A stretch of 45,236 nt of DNA from Singulisphaera sp. GP187 (GTDB lineage Bacteria > Planctomycetota > Phycisphaerae > Phycisphaerales > SM1A02), in NCBI GenBank assembly GCA_945888705.1, contig CAMDAQ010000006.1, forward strand, positions 1-45,236, written 5' to 3'. Positions 1 through 9,876 of this stretch are shown here, one piece after another. A program made the translations under genes and the position numbers. Positions within the stretch are counted from its first letter, which is position 1, and the number at the start of each line of letters is the position of its first letter. Under the pieces are notes generated by a model that saw only the letters and a program-made list of their open reading frames with translations, was not told the origin of the DNA and did not search any database.

Positions 1-983
1 ATCTCGCGCGCGAGATCGAACTTGCGCGCGATCGCGGTCGGGTGTTCCGGATGGTGCGCATCGAACGCCTGCGCGAGCCGGAACTGCTCGATCCAGTGCT
101 CGTACCGGGCCAGCCCGACGGTCTGCCCCGTGGCGCCGCCGCAGGGGCCGGTCGCGCACACCGGGCTGCCGGCGAGCGTGTTCGTCTGGGGATCCCAGTC
201 CACGCCCGCGCCCTTCATGACGGCTGCGGGGATCGTGCCGTCGATGTGTCGCGCCATGACCCAGGAAAGGGCGCGCTGCTTCTGCAGTCCTTCCGGATCG
301 TTGTAGCCGGCCTTGATCTCCTCGCGTACCAGCCAGTGCGCGATGAGCTTGCGATCGGTCTCGAACCAGCGCTTGCCCTGCGCATCGATCATGCCGCCGA
401 CCGGCACGTGGAAGGTCGAGACCCACTGCTGGCAACGGTGGCCGATCGCGCGCGCCTGGTCCGCGAGTTCCGCCGGGATCCGTGGCCCGAACGACTGGGC
501 GATGCGCGCCTCGGCCCACTGGTCGATCGACCAGCCGTCGCCCTCGCTGAGCATGCGCGCGAGCGTCGGACGGTCCAGGTTCAGCAGCGCGACGAACGCG
601 ACCTTCTGGCGGTAGAGCTGCTCGGAAAGATCGGGTGCCGGATCAAAGGTCGCCAGCAGGTCATCGACCGTCGGGAACTCATCGCCTCGCAGGTCCGACC
701 AGCGGCGCAGCGTTCGGCGCATCTCGTACAGGTGACCGCTGACCTGCTCGAGCGCCGTCTCCAGCCGCAGCATCAATCGGGTGCGCTCGGCGCCGTCATG
801 CACGAAGTGCTTCAGGCAGAAGGCGGTGAACGAGGCCCCGTCGCCGTCGGTGTCGCGCCACAGCGCTGCCGCCCGGGGCACGCCCGCCGCGGCGCGTGCG
901 CGCGCCGTCTCGCCGTGCGCCTGCACGAGCGCGTTGATGGTCTCCTCGATCGGCCAGGTCGCGGCGGCTGCTGCGGTCGTCAT
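1..983 (-). CDS. uncharacterised protein, N-terminal 327 residues (runs off the left edge)
   Basis: An open frame reads from ATG at 983 to the window edge without a stop, so the C-terminus is missing. The product is soluble-looking: no signal peptide, no membrane segment, rich in charged helices. Recognisable stretches are FCLKHFVHDG near residue 55, KVAFVALLNLDRPTL near 125, and VDWDPQTN near 265. The pattern reminds me of a conserved family of about 500-600 residues seen in Bacteroidetes and other phyla with no assigned function; this is from memory only. I see no catalytic motif such as HExxH. The TAGACT box 7 bases before the ATG suggests a leaderless mRNA. The opposite strand is also open over most of this length, but its composition fits a mirror of this frame. 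Confidence 0.7.
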   Translation of the reverse strand, partial: MTTAAAAATWPIEETINALVQAHGETARARAAAGVPRAAALWRDTDGDGASFTAFCLKHFVHDGAERTRLMLRLETALEQVSGHLYEMRRTLRRWSDLRGDEFPTVDDLLATFDPAPDLSEQLYRQKVAFVALLNLDRPTLARMLSEGDGWSIDQWAEARIAQSFGPRIPAELADQARAIGHRCQQWVSTFHVPVGGMIDAQGKRWFETDRKLIAHWLVREEIKAGYNDPEGLQKQRALSWVMARHIDGTIPAAVMKGAGVDWDPQTNTLAGSPVCATGPCGGATGQTVGLARYEHWIEQFRLAQAFDAHHPEHPTAIARKFDLARE

Positions 984-989
984 GGCGCC

Positions 990-995
990 AGTCTA
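990..995 (-). promoter_or_regulatory. candidate -10 box of the left-edge gene
   Basis: TAGACT on the minus strand ends 6 bases before the ATG at 983, which would place the transcription start at the A of the start codon. No convincing -35 box is visible, and no Shine-Dalgarno sequence precedes the ATG on this strand. Confidence 0.35.
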
Positions 996-1118
996 GGAGG
1001 ATGCCCGGTGGCCTAGAAACGCGCCGATGGGCCGGGCGATCCAGCTCAAGCACCACGGCGGGACACGCCACGACCGCGACGGCGTGTCATGGTGCGATGC
1101 ACGCCGACGACGCGTGAC

Positions 1119-2147
1119 TCAGTCAGACTTTCCCGGCAGGTTCAGCCCACGAGCCTCGATCGCCCGCAGCAGCGCGATCGTGAGTCGCTCGCGGACCGGT
1201 GCGAAGTCGCCGCCCTTGGTGGTCGTGGTCGTGGCGGTGCACTCGACTTCGAGGATGCCCGCGTTCCAGCCCTTCACCTGCACGCCGACCGATGCGGCCG
1301 TCAGCATCGGTTCGGCCCTCATCAGGTCGGCCAGCTCGTGCGTGCACGCCTCGAGGGTGTCCGCCGGTGCATCGGGACGCATCGGCAGCACCATCTGGTA
1401 CCGAAGGCCGGTTCGCGTCGACAGGTTCTCGATCTCCGCGTTGGCGACCGTGGCATTCGGCAGCGCGACCACCGTCTGCTCGGCCGTGCGCACGCGGGTG
1501 CTGCGCAAGCCGATCTCCTCGACCACGCCCTTCACCGAACCGATGCGGCACGAATCGCCCGGGCGCAGCGGTTGATCGAGCACCACGCTCAGGCCGCCGA
1601 AGAGGTTCTCGAGCGTCTTCTGCGCAGCGAGCGCCATCGCGATGCCACCGATCCCCAGACCAGCGAGAAGGTGCGTGACATCGACCCCGAACTGTGACAG
1701 GACGCCCAGGACCGCAATGCCGATCGTCAGCCAGCGCACCACGCGCACCGCCACCGGAACCAACAAGGCCACGCTGACCCGGCCGCGTGCATGGAAGCCG
1801 GATCGAGCCAGCTCCCCCGCGGTCGATGCCGCGCGCAGCACGCCCCACGCCACCAGCAGCACGAACGCCACTCGCACGCCTGTGTGCAGGTCGTTGCGCA
1901 GCGTGGGTTCGACGTCGATCCAGCGCAGGCTCGTGCGCGCGCCGAGCAGGAAGCCCAGCAGCAGCAGCGGCGGCGACGCCGACCGCACGAACGCCTCGTG
2001 CACGGGATTGGTCGATGCGCTCGCCAGGCGGCGCACGATGCTGAGCGCCACACGGGCGATCGCCAAGCCGGCGACGGAACCGATGCCCAAGTACAGGAGC
2101 CCATCGAGATCCGAAAGGGTGCGCGTCGAGAGGAGTTCCATCGGCAT
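1119..2147 (-). CDS. MscS-family small-conductance mechanosensitive channel
   Basis: 342 residues, inner-membrane channel that opens under membrane tension during osmotic downshock. Hydrophobic segments lie near residues 17-38, 58-78, 90-106 and 125-150. They are followed by the glycine/alanine-rich pore helix (GLGIGGIAMALAAQ, residues 163-176) and the KTLENLFGG element of the family. The beta domain follows (QPLRPGDSCRIG, VVEEIGLRSTRVRT, LPNATVANAEIENL). The C-terminal domain is short, so this is a compact MscS with extra N-terminal helices. ATG at 2147 is preceded by GCTAGAGT 10 bases away, so the transcript is probably nearly leaderless. It lies downstream of atpD behind a terminator and looks like its own unit. 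Confidence 0.9.
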   Translation of the reverse strand: MPMELLSTRTLSDLDGLLYLGIGSVAGLAIARVALSIVRRLASASTNPVHEAFVRSASPPLLLLGFLLGARTSLRWIDVEPTLRNDLHTGVRVAFVLLVAWGVLRAASTAGELARSGFHARGRVSVALLVPVAVRVVRWLTIGIAVLGVLSQFGVDVTHLLAGLGIGGIAMALAAQKTLENLFGGLSVVLDQPLRPGDSCRIGSVKGVVEEIGLRSTRVRTAEQTVVALPNATVANAEIENLSTRTGLRYQMVLPMRPDAPADTLEACTHELADLMRAEPMLTAASVGVQVKGWNAGILEVECTATTTTTKGGDFAPVRERLTIALLRAIEARGLNLPGKSD

Positions 2148-2156
2148 GGTCTTCGC

Positions 2157-2162
2157 ACTCTA
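2157..2162 (-). promoter_or_regulatory. candidate -10 box of the MscS gene
   Basis: TAGAGT preceded by GC on the minus strand, 9 bases before the start codon at 2147. The same GCTAnnnT form occurs before pfkA, lysS, atpD, fabZ, rpsJ, rpoA and infC. No good -35 box is seen. Confidence 0.4.
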
Positions 2163-2178
2163 GCCGCGCACCATGAAA

Positions 2179-2204
2179 CAGGGCCTGCCGATCGGCAGGC
2201 CCTG
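2179..2204 (-). terminator. intrinsic terminator after atpD
   Basis: A perfect 11-bp stem (CAGGGCCTGCC / GGCAGGCCCTG) closes a GATC tetraloop 28 bases after the atpD stop. On the minus strand it is followed by TTTCAT, a short U-run, so termination may be only moderately efficient. Confidence 0.75.
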
Positions 2205-2231
2205 CAGTGGTGTCGTGTTGGGACGGACCCG

Positions 2232-4839
<2,608 letters not shown>

Positions 4840-4846
4840 GCGGCGG

Positions 4847-5320
4847 TCAGATCACCATGCCGGTGATCAGTCCTTCGAAGACCATCTTGTTGTTCACGAA
4901 GCCCTGTGCGAGGCTCACGAATCGGCGCGGGTTGAAGGACTGTTCCTTGACCGCGACCACGAAGCGATCACCGGGAACGACCTGCCCTCGGAACGAGACA
5001 TCGTCGCAGCGGACGAAGCCGAGGAACCCTTCCGGCTGACGCGTGCGCTTGTGCGTGTAGCTGCAGAGCTGCGCGCCGGCCTCGATCATCATGACGCCGG
5101 GGAAGAGGGGCCGCCCGGGAATGTGGCCGGCGCACCAGAACTCATCGGGCCGAACGTCCTTGTAGCCCACGGCCGAGTGCCCGTCCTCGCTCATCCAGCA
5201 GACGCGGTCGAGCATCCGCATGTGGCCGGACTGGGGCAGAAGGGCGTCGATCGGGAAGGCACCGGAGGCGTCCACACCCAAGTCCACGGTCGAAATGTCA
5301 ATAATTGGCGCATTTGCCAC
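4847..5320 (-). CDS. FabZ-like 3-hydroxyacyl-ACP dehydratase (hotdog fold)
   Basis: 157 residues. The family dehydrates beta-hydroxyacyl-ACP in fatty acid elongation. The active-site helix reads AGHIPGRPLFPGVMMIEAGAQL, with H66 and E80 in the positions of the FabZ catalytic pair. The N-terminus (about 30 residues before LLPQ) is longer than in typical FabZ. The start is GTG at 5320; no strong Shine-Dalgarno is present, and a GCTATCCT box lies about 35 bases upstream. It could instead be a specialised FabZ paralogue acting on other acyl chains: no other fatty acid genes adjoin it, and manA follows. The fold is certain, the exact substrate is not. Confidence 0.88.
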   Translation of the reverse strand: MANAPIIDISTVDLGVDASGAFPIDALLPQSGHMRMLDRVCWMSEDGHSAVGYKDVRPDEFWCAGHIPGRPLFPGVMMIEAGAQLCSYTHKRTRQPEGFLGFVRCDDVSFRGQVVPGDRFVVAVKEQSFNPRRFVSLAQGFVNNKMVFEGLITGMVI

Positions 5321-5355
5321 GGTTTTTCTCGCTTTCGGCTGCCGACTTCCCCGGG

Positions 5356-5361
5356 AGGATA
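5356..5361 (-). promoter_or_regulatory. candidate -10 box of the fabZ-like/manA unit
   Basis: TATCCT preceded by GC on the minus strand, giving a predicted leader of about 28 bases to the GTG at 5320. The -35 is poor. It lies next to the oppositely directed histone-like promoter, so the 110-base gap is a divergent regulatory region. Confidence 0.4.
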
Positions 5362-5384
5362 GCCCAAACGCCTCGACCTGCGTG

Positions 5385-5390
5385 TAGCCT
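5385..5390 (+). promoter_or_regulatory. candidate -10 box of the histone H1-like gene
   Basis: TAGCCT in the context GTGTAGCCTC, with a predicted leader of about 34 bases to the ATG at 5431. The identical GTGTAGCCTC string precedes pheS at 33958. Confidence 0.4.
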
Positions 5391-5430
5391 CCTCTCGGCC
5401 CATCCGGGCAGCCAACCCCAAGGAGACCCC

Positions 5431-5616
5431 ATGATTCACGAGCTCTATGCCAAGTTGGAAAAGCTGATCGCCGACGCCAAGGCCGACCTCGACAAGGCCG
5501 CCGGTGGCAACAAGGCGGCTGGCACGCGTGCCCGCAAGCACATGCAGGAAGTCCGTTCGATCGCCGCCGACATCCGCAAGGCGATCCTCGACAACCGCGA
5601 CAAGCCCACGCCCTGA
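5431..5616 (+). CDS. small histone H1-like DNA-binding protein
   Basis: 61 residues, lysine- and arginine-rich. The GNKAAGTRARKHMQEVR core at residues 26-42 matches the short Hc1/histone H1-like proteins I know from Bacteroidetes, Chlamydiae and planctomycetes. Such proteins are thought to bind and compact DNA; the role here is inferred. The frame is open upstream to 5305, but the ATG at 5431 has AGGAG 6 bases before it and yields the standard N-terminus (MIHELYAKLEKLI). It is monocistronic: its own promoter box at 5385 and a strong terminator at 5642. Confidence 0.85.
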   Translation: MIHELYAKLEKLIADAKADLDKAAGGNKAAGTRARKHMQEVRSIAADIRKAILDNRDKPTP

Positions 5617-5641
5617 GCGCCGGGTTTGTGCACGAACCTTC

Positions 5642-5677
5642 ACCGACGGCGGCTCGTCCGCCGTCGGTTGTCGTTTT
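5642..5677 (+). terminator. intrinsic terminator of the histone H1-like gene
   Basis: An 11-bp perfect stem (ACCGACGGCGG / CCGCCGTCGGT) with loop CTCGT, followed by TGTCGTTTT. The same CTCGT loop occurs in the terminator after rplQ. The opposite strand has no U-run, so it probably acts only on the plus strand. Confidence 0.85.
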
Positions 5678-5686
5678 GGTCGTCGC

Positions 5687-6253
5687 TCAGGCCGGCAATG
5701 GCCGAATCGCCTTGGCCAGAGCCAACATGCCCTTGAACAAGGGGTTGGAGGCATCGCCGGCGAGTTCGTACATCGCGCTCAGGCATCCAGACGGCACGCA
5801 CCCGCAGAGTTCCAGGCGACGAAGGGCCGGTGCGATCTGCTGGGCCTGACCCGCGCTGATCGCGTCGGTCATCAGGAACGGTGTGCGGCCCGCCGCTCGC
5901 AGATCCAAGGCGGTCTGCAGCACGCACACGTGTGCCTCGACCCCGCACACCATGACATTCGAACGTCCGTGGCCAGACAGCCACGCCTCGAGCTGGGGCA
6001 GGACCGCGCTGAAGCGGGTCTTCTCGAATCGACACGAGCCAGCCGGGAGCGCCTGGGTGATGGCGGCCACCGTCGGCCCGAGGCCCCTGAGGTAATGCTC
6101 GCTCAGGGCGATCGGCAGCCCGAAGTGCGCGGCAGCGCTCATGAGCAGGGCGGTGTTTTCGGTGATCGCCTCGGCGTTGGCGATCGTGGGCATCAGTCGT
6201 TCCTGCAGATCGATCACGAGCAGGCACGCGTTGTCAGGGGTCAGGCGCTGCAT
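5687..6253 (-). CDS. isochorismatase-like cysteine hydrolase
   Basis: 188 residues. The catalytic triad of the isochorismatase/nicotinamidase superfamily is visible: D15 in LLVIDLQ, K78 in RFEKTRFS, and C110 in GVEAHVCV. The size and the VCGVEAHVCVLQTALDL motif fit the YcaC-like branch, whose substrates are mostly unknown, better than true isochorismatases or nicotinamidases. It starts 3 bases after the purB stop, the last gene of the pfkA-plsY-purB unit. The neighbours are metabolic housekeeping and do not point to a substrate. Confidence 0.88.
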   Translation of the reverse strand: MQRLTPDNACLLVIDLQERLMPTIANAEAITENTALLMSAAAHFGLPIALSEHYLRGLGPTVAAITQALPAGSCRFEKTRFSAVLPQLEAWLSGHGRSNVMVCGVEAHVCVLQTALDLRAAGRTPFLMTDAISAGQAQQIAPALRRLELCGCVPSGCLSAMYELAGDASNPLFKGMLALAKAIRPLPA

Positions 6254-6256
6254 GGG

Positions 6257-7699
6257 TCAGACTCGCAGGTCGACGGCGCCGTCGAGCCGACCGGCGTAGC
6301 GGCCGCGCACGGCTGCAACGGTGCACGACAGGAAGGCATCGACCTGCTCCGGGGCCCGGCCGACGAATCGTGAAGGATCGGTGACGCCGCCAAGGTCGAC
6401 CCCGGCGAAGACCGGATCGCCGGCCAGCCGCTCGAGCAGATCGTTCGGGCGACCATGCTCCTTCACTTGGGCGGCGGCTGCCACGCTGTGCAGGCGGATC
6501 CGCTCGTGCGCATCCTGGCGGTCAGCACCGCGTTCGACCGCGGCCATCAGGATCGCCTCCGTCGCCATGAATGGGAGCTCGGCCATCAGCCGGGCCCGTA
6601 CTTGGTGCGGGTAGACGACCAAGCCGTCGACGACGTTGCAGACGAGATCGAGCGCGCCATCGAGCGCGAGGAACGACTCCGCGATCGACAGCCGGCGGTT
6701 GCTCGAGTCATCGAGCGAGCGCTCGAGCCACTGCACGGCCGCGGTGTCGAGGGCGTTCTGCGGCATGCTCATGACGAAGCGGGCGAGGCCGCACGCGCGC
6801 TCGCAGCGCATCGGGTTGCGCTTGTACGGCATCGCGCTCGAGCCGATCTGGTCCTTCTCGAACGGCTCCTCGAGTTCCTTGAGGTTCGCGAGCAGGCGGA
6901 TGTCCGTCGCGCACTTGTGGATCGCGGCGGCAGCAGCGGCAAGGCTCGACAGCACCTGCGCATCGACCACGCGTGTGTAGGTCTGCCCGCAGACCGGGTG
7001 CAGCCGTCCCTCGGGCCAGCCCAGGAGCTGCGCAAAGCGGCGCTCCAGGGCATCGACCTTGGCGGGATCGTTGCCGCACAGCTGCAGGAAGCTCGCCTGC
7101 GTGCCGGTCGCGCCGCGCAGGCCCCGCAGGGCGAGGCCGTCGCGTCGGTGCTCGATGTCGGCGAGCGACAGCGCGAGGTCGTACGCCCACAGGCACGCGC
7201 GCTTGCCCACGGTCACGGGCTGGGCAGGCTGGTAGTGCGTGAAGCCCAGGCAGGGCAGCGCACGATGCGTGGCCGCGAACCGACCCAGGCGATCGATCGC
7301 CCGCGCCAGCTTCACGGCCACCAGGTCGAGCGCCTCGCGCATCAGGATCGCGTCGGCGTTGCAGACCACATCCTGGCTGGTCGCGCCCAGATGGATGATC
7401 GCGCGGGCCTCGGGCGCCGCATCGCCGAGGGTGTGCACGTGCGCCATGACGTCATGGCGCAGGGCGCGCTCGTGCTTCGCGGCGGCTTCGAAATCGATGT
7501 CATCGAGGTGCGCACCGATCGCGGCGACCTGCGCGGCCGAGACCGGCAGGCCCAGCTCATGCTCGGCGGTCGCCAGCGCGTGCCAGATGCGCCGCCACGT
7601 GCTGAACTTGCGCTGCGCGCTGAAGAGCGAGCGCATCTCGCGGCTGGCGTTGCGTTCCTCGAGCGGGCTGCGGTAGCCGTGGTGGGTGGAATCGTTCAT
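6257..7699 (-). CDS. purB: adenylosuccinate lyase, eukaryote-like subfamily
   Basis: 480 residues. It cleaves SAICAR and adenylosuccinate in purine synthesis and releases fumarate. Superfamily signatures are IIHLGATSQDV (residues 101-111), FTHYQPAQPVTVGKR (153-167) and GSSAMPYKRNPMR (286-298). The N-terminus (YRSPLEERNAS, then FSTWRRIW) and the phrases ASFLQL, CATDIRLLANLKE and PFMATE closely follow human ADSL as I remember it, rather than E. coli or Bacillus PurB. ATG at 7699 overlaps the plsY stop (ATGA). The frame remains open upstream to 8335, but that part is a shadow of plsY. Confidence 0.95.
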   Translation of the reverse strand: MNDSTHHGYRSPLEERNASREMRSLFSAQRKFSTWRRIWHALATAEHELGLPVSAAQVAAIGAHLDDIDFEAAAKHERALRHDVMAHVHTLGDAAPEARAIIHLGATSQDVVCNADAILMREALDLVAVKLARAIDRLGRFAATHRALPCLGFTHYQPAQPVTVGKRACLWAYDLALSLADIEHRRDGLALRGLRGATGTQASFLQLCGNDPAKVDALERRFAQLLGWPEGRLHPVCGQTYTRVVDAQVLSSLAAAAAAIHKCATDIRLLANLKELEEPFEKDQIGSSAMPYKRNPMRCERACGLARFVMSMPQNALDTAAVQWLERSLDDSSNRRLSIAESFLALDGALDLVCNVVDGLVVYPHQVRARLMAELPFMATEAILMAAVERGADRQDAHERIRLHSVAAAAQVKEHGRPNDLLERLAGDPVFAGVDLGGVTDPSRFVGRAPEQVDAFLSCTVAAVRGRYAGRLDGAVDLRV

Positions 7700-8364
7700 C
7701 GTTGCTTGGCGGCACTGCCGCCGATCCTGTTCTCGGTGCCCGCGCGCAGGCGGGCGATGTTGGAGCGGTGCTTCCAGATGACGAGCGCGCCAAGCGCAGC
7801 GTTCACCGTGACCATCGGCCAGACGCCCTCGATCGACCAGCCATCCGGCGTGCGCGCGTTCCACGCCAGCGTCGCGATCGGCAGCGCGGCAGCAGCCACG
7901 ATCGAGGCCAGCGACACGTAGCGCGACAGCAGCACCGTGATGACCCACAGCGCGAAGGCTGCCAGCACGGGTACGCCGACCGCCGGCCAGATCGCGCAGA
8001 GTCCGCCGAAGATCGTGGCCACGCCCTTGCCGCCCTTGAAGCGGATCCATGGGCTGAACATGTGCCCGAGCATGGCCGCAGCCGCGATCCCGACCCACGC
8101 GAACTGCATGCCCGGGGCGAGCTCTGCGGTGGGCTTGCCCCAGAGTCCGGCCTGCGTTCCGGCGATCGCCACCGGCACGAAGCCCTTCAGGAAATCCAGC
8201 CCGAAGCAGAGGAAGCCCCATGGGCGGCCGAGCACGCGGCCCACGTTGGTGGCCCCGGGGTTGCGGCTGCCTTCCTGCATGATGTCGCGACCATGCGCGC
8301 GCGCGATCAGCACGCCGAAGGGCACGCTGCCGCATGCGAATGCCACCAAGGCCATCAGGAGCAT
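7696..8364 (-). CDS. plsY: glycerol-3-phosphate acyltransferase PlsY
   Basis: 222 residues, an integral membrane enzyme that transfers the acyl group of acyl-phosphate to glycerol 3-phosphate, the first step of phospholipid synthesis. The three PlsY motifs are present: GSVPFG near residue 12; GSRNPGATNVGR near 32, where the family usually has SGNxGATN; and GHMFSPWIRFKGGKGVAT near 100. Several hydrophobic segments are seen. ATG at 8364 follows the small 84-residue gene by 31 bases, and its stop overlaps purB. No plsX is visible. Confidence 0.93.
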   Translation of the reverse strand: MLLMALVAFACGSVPFGVLIARAHGRDIMQEGSRNPGATNVGRVLGRPWGFLCFGLDFLKGFVPVAIAGTQAGLWGKPTAELAPGMQFAWVGIAAAAMLGHMFSPWIRFKGGKGVATIFGGLCAIWPAVGVPVLAAFALWVITVLLSRYVSLASIVAAAALPIATLAWNARTPDGWSIEGVWPMVTVNAALGALVIWKHRSNIARLRAGTENRIGGSAAKQR

Positions 8365-8395
8365 GCCGCGATCCTACGGCAGCGCGAGCGGGCCT

Positions 8396-8650
8396 TCAGG
8401 AGCGCCAGAGTTCGCCAAGCCCGCGGTGCAAGGCCCAGCGGGTGGTCGTGGTCCGCAGCTCCGCTGCGAAGCCCATCGCCACCAGCGGCGCCCCCTCGAC
8501 TTCGGCCTCGAGCCCATCCGCATCGATCCAGAGGTGGATCAGCTTCACGCCTTGCCGCTCCGCGAGTGCCTCGGCCGCTGCGCGCACCGTCTCGCGGACC
8601 TCATGGTCGGCGAGCGCACGGGGCAGGGCGTGGAGCGCCACCGCAGCCAT
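8396..8650 (-). CDS. small uncharacterised protein in the pfkA operon
   Basis: 84 residues, alternating helix-like and strand-like stretches, no membrane segment, no recognised domain. The case for a real gene: it starts 3 bases after the pfkA stop, fills the gap to plsY exactly, runs in the operon direction, and shows the GC-rich third codon positions of its neighbours. I cannot assign a function. It contains one tryptophan-bearing strand (IHLWIDADGLEAEVEG) followed by a short hydrophobic stretch. Confidence 0.65.
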   Translation of the reverse strand: MAAVALHALPRALADHEVRETVRAAAEALAERQGVKLIHLWIDADGLEAEVEGAPLVAMGFAAELRTTTTRWALHRGLGELWRS

Positions 8651-8653
8651 CGT

Positions 8654-9802
8654 TCAGAACACCGCGCTCGGCTCGCGCGAGGCCCGGGGTGCATGCGCGG
8701 TATCGCCGAAGCTCGTGCCGATCGCACGCGCAGCCGACACGAGCGGATGGTCGACAGGGACCAGACGCTGCTTGCCGGCTGAGGCCATGAGGTCGATGTC
8801 GCTGAAGATGTTGTTCTGGCGCACGACGAGACGGTTTCGCGCTCCATCCATGAGCATGGCGATGGCGTGGTAGCCGAAGTGCGTGGCCAGGATGCGGTCC
8901 GCGGCGATCGGCGTGCCCCCACGCACGATGTGGCCCAGATTCGTGCTGCGCACGTCGGCCGTGGTGCGCTTGGCCAGTTCCTGGGCGACCCACGCGCCGA
9001 TGCCACCGAGCCGCACGGGATCGGGGCTGGTGGGATCGATCTGGCGGATCATCTGGCTGCCGCCCTTGGGCATGGCGCCCTCGCCGACGACAATGATCGC
9101 GAAGCCCGGTCCGTGCGCCACGCGCCGATCGATGTATTCGCACATCGTGTCGAGCTCGAACGGGATCTCGGGGATCAGGATGATGTCGCTGCCGCTGGCG
9201 ACGCCCGCGGTGAGCGCGATCCAACCGGCGTTGCGGCCCATGACCTCGCACACCATCACGCGGTGGTGGCTGTCGGCGGTCGAGTGCAGCTTGTCGAGGG
9301 CGTCGGTCGCCGTGGCGACCGCGGTCAGGAACCCGAAGGTGATCTCGGTCCCGTGCAGGTCGTTGTCGATCGTCTTCGGCACGCCGATGATGTTGATGCC
9401 CGCATCGACCAGGCCCGTGGATGCCGCCATGGTGCCGTCGCCGCCGATCACGACGATCGCATCGAGGCCGTGGCGCCCGACCGTGGCGATGCACTGCTGC
9501 GTGCAGTCGGCGAAGACCGGCGAGCCGTCGGGGTTGCGACCGATCGCCCATTTGCGCGGGTTGCACTTGTTGTTCGTGCCCAGGATGGTGCCGCCGCGCG
9601 TGAGGATGCCCGACACGTCGGCGAAGCTCAGCGGATGGACACGGTCCTCGATCAGGCCCTGGAAGCCATCCTCGATGCCGAAGACCTGGATGCCGTGCTG
9701 GAGCATCGCGGTCTTGGCGACCGCGCGGATGACGGCGTTGAGTCCCGGGCAGTCGCCGCCGCCGGTGAGGATGCCGATGCGCTTGATCTGGGACGGGCTC
9801 AT
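8654..9802 (-). CDS. pfkA: 6-phosphofructokinase, group III type
   Basis: 382 residues. It phosphorylates fructose 6-phosphate in glycolysis. Motifs are LTGGGDCPGLN (12-22), GGDGT (120-124), PKTIDND (142-148, with the catalytic Asp in TIDND) and MGRNAGWIAL. Glycine in GGDGT is the usual sign of ATP use. The lysine in PKTIDND occurs in PPi-dependent and actinobacterial-type enzymes. The combination fits the mixed-substrate group III, where ATP use is the better guess. The frame extends upstream to 9913, but ATG at 9802 gives the normal N-terminus and lies 13 bases after a TACCAT box. It is the first gene of the five-gene minus-strand unit. Confidence 0.93.
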   Translation of the reverse strand: MSPSQIKRIGILTGGGDCPGLNAVIRAVAKTAMLQHGIQVFGIEDGFQGLIEDRVHPLSFADVSGILTRGGTILGTNNKCNPRKWAIGRNPDGSPVFADCTQQCIATVGRHGLDAIVVIGGDGTMAASTGLVDAGINIIGVPKTIDNDLHGTEITFGFLTAVATATDALDKLHSTADSHHRVMVCEVMGRNAGWIALTAGVASGSDIILIPEIPFELDTMCEYIDRRVAHGPGFAIIVVGEGAMPKGGSQMIRQIDPTSPDPVRLGGIGAWVAQELAKRTTADVRSTNLGHIVRGGTPIAADRILATHFGYHAIAMLMDGARNRLVVRQNNIFSDIDLMASAGKQRLVPVDHPLVSAARAIGTSFGDTAHAPRASREPSAVF

Positions 9803-9810
9803 GGGAGTCC

Positions 9811-9853
9811 GGCGATGGTAGCGGGTGCCACGATCGCATTCGCTACCATCGCC
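9811..9853. promoter_or_regulatory. 13-bp inverted repeat between pfkA and lysS, probably two divergent -10 boxes
   Basis: GGCGATGGTAGCG at 9811-9823 and its exact inverse at 9841-9853 are separated by 17 bases. Each arm contains GCTACCAT read outward: -10 of pfkA at 9815-9820 on minus, and -10 of lysS at 9844-9849 on plus. The symmetry can be explained by two divergent promoters sharing a core element, or by an operator for a dimeric regulator covering both. Neither strand has a good -35 box. Confidence 0.55.
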
Positions 9854-9876
9854 TGCATTCCATGAAGGAGTCCATC

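Noticed and set aside
42-1016. A 324-residue open frame on the plus strand at the left edge
   Set aside because: It is the mirror of the minus-strand frame, whose product has a balanced composition, whereas this one is dominated by R, G, A and H.
2179-2204. Operator palindrome
   Set aside because: The sequence is fully self-complementary, but its place just after atpD and the following T-run make a terminator the simpler reading.
7700-8335. Upstream extension of the purB frame
   Set aside because: It lies within plsY on the same strand; the ATG at 7699 with an ATGA overlap is the natural start.
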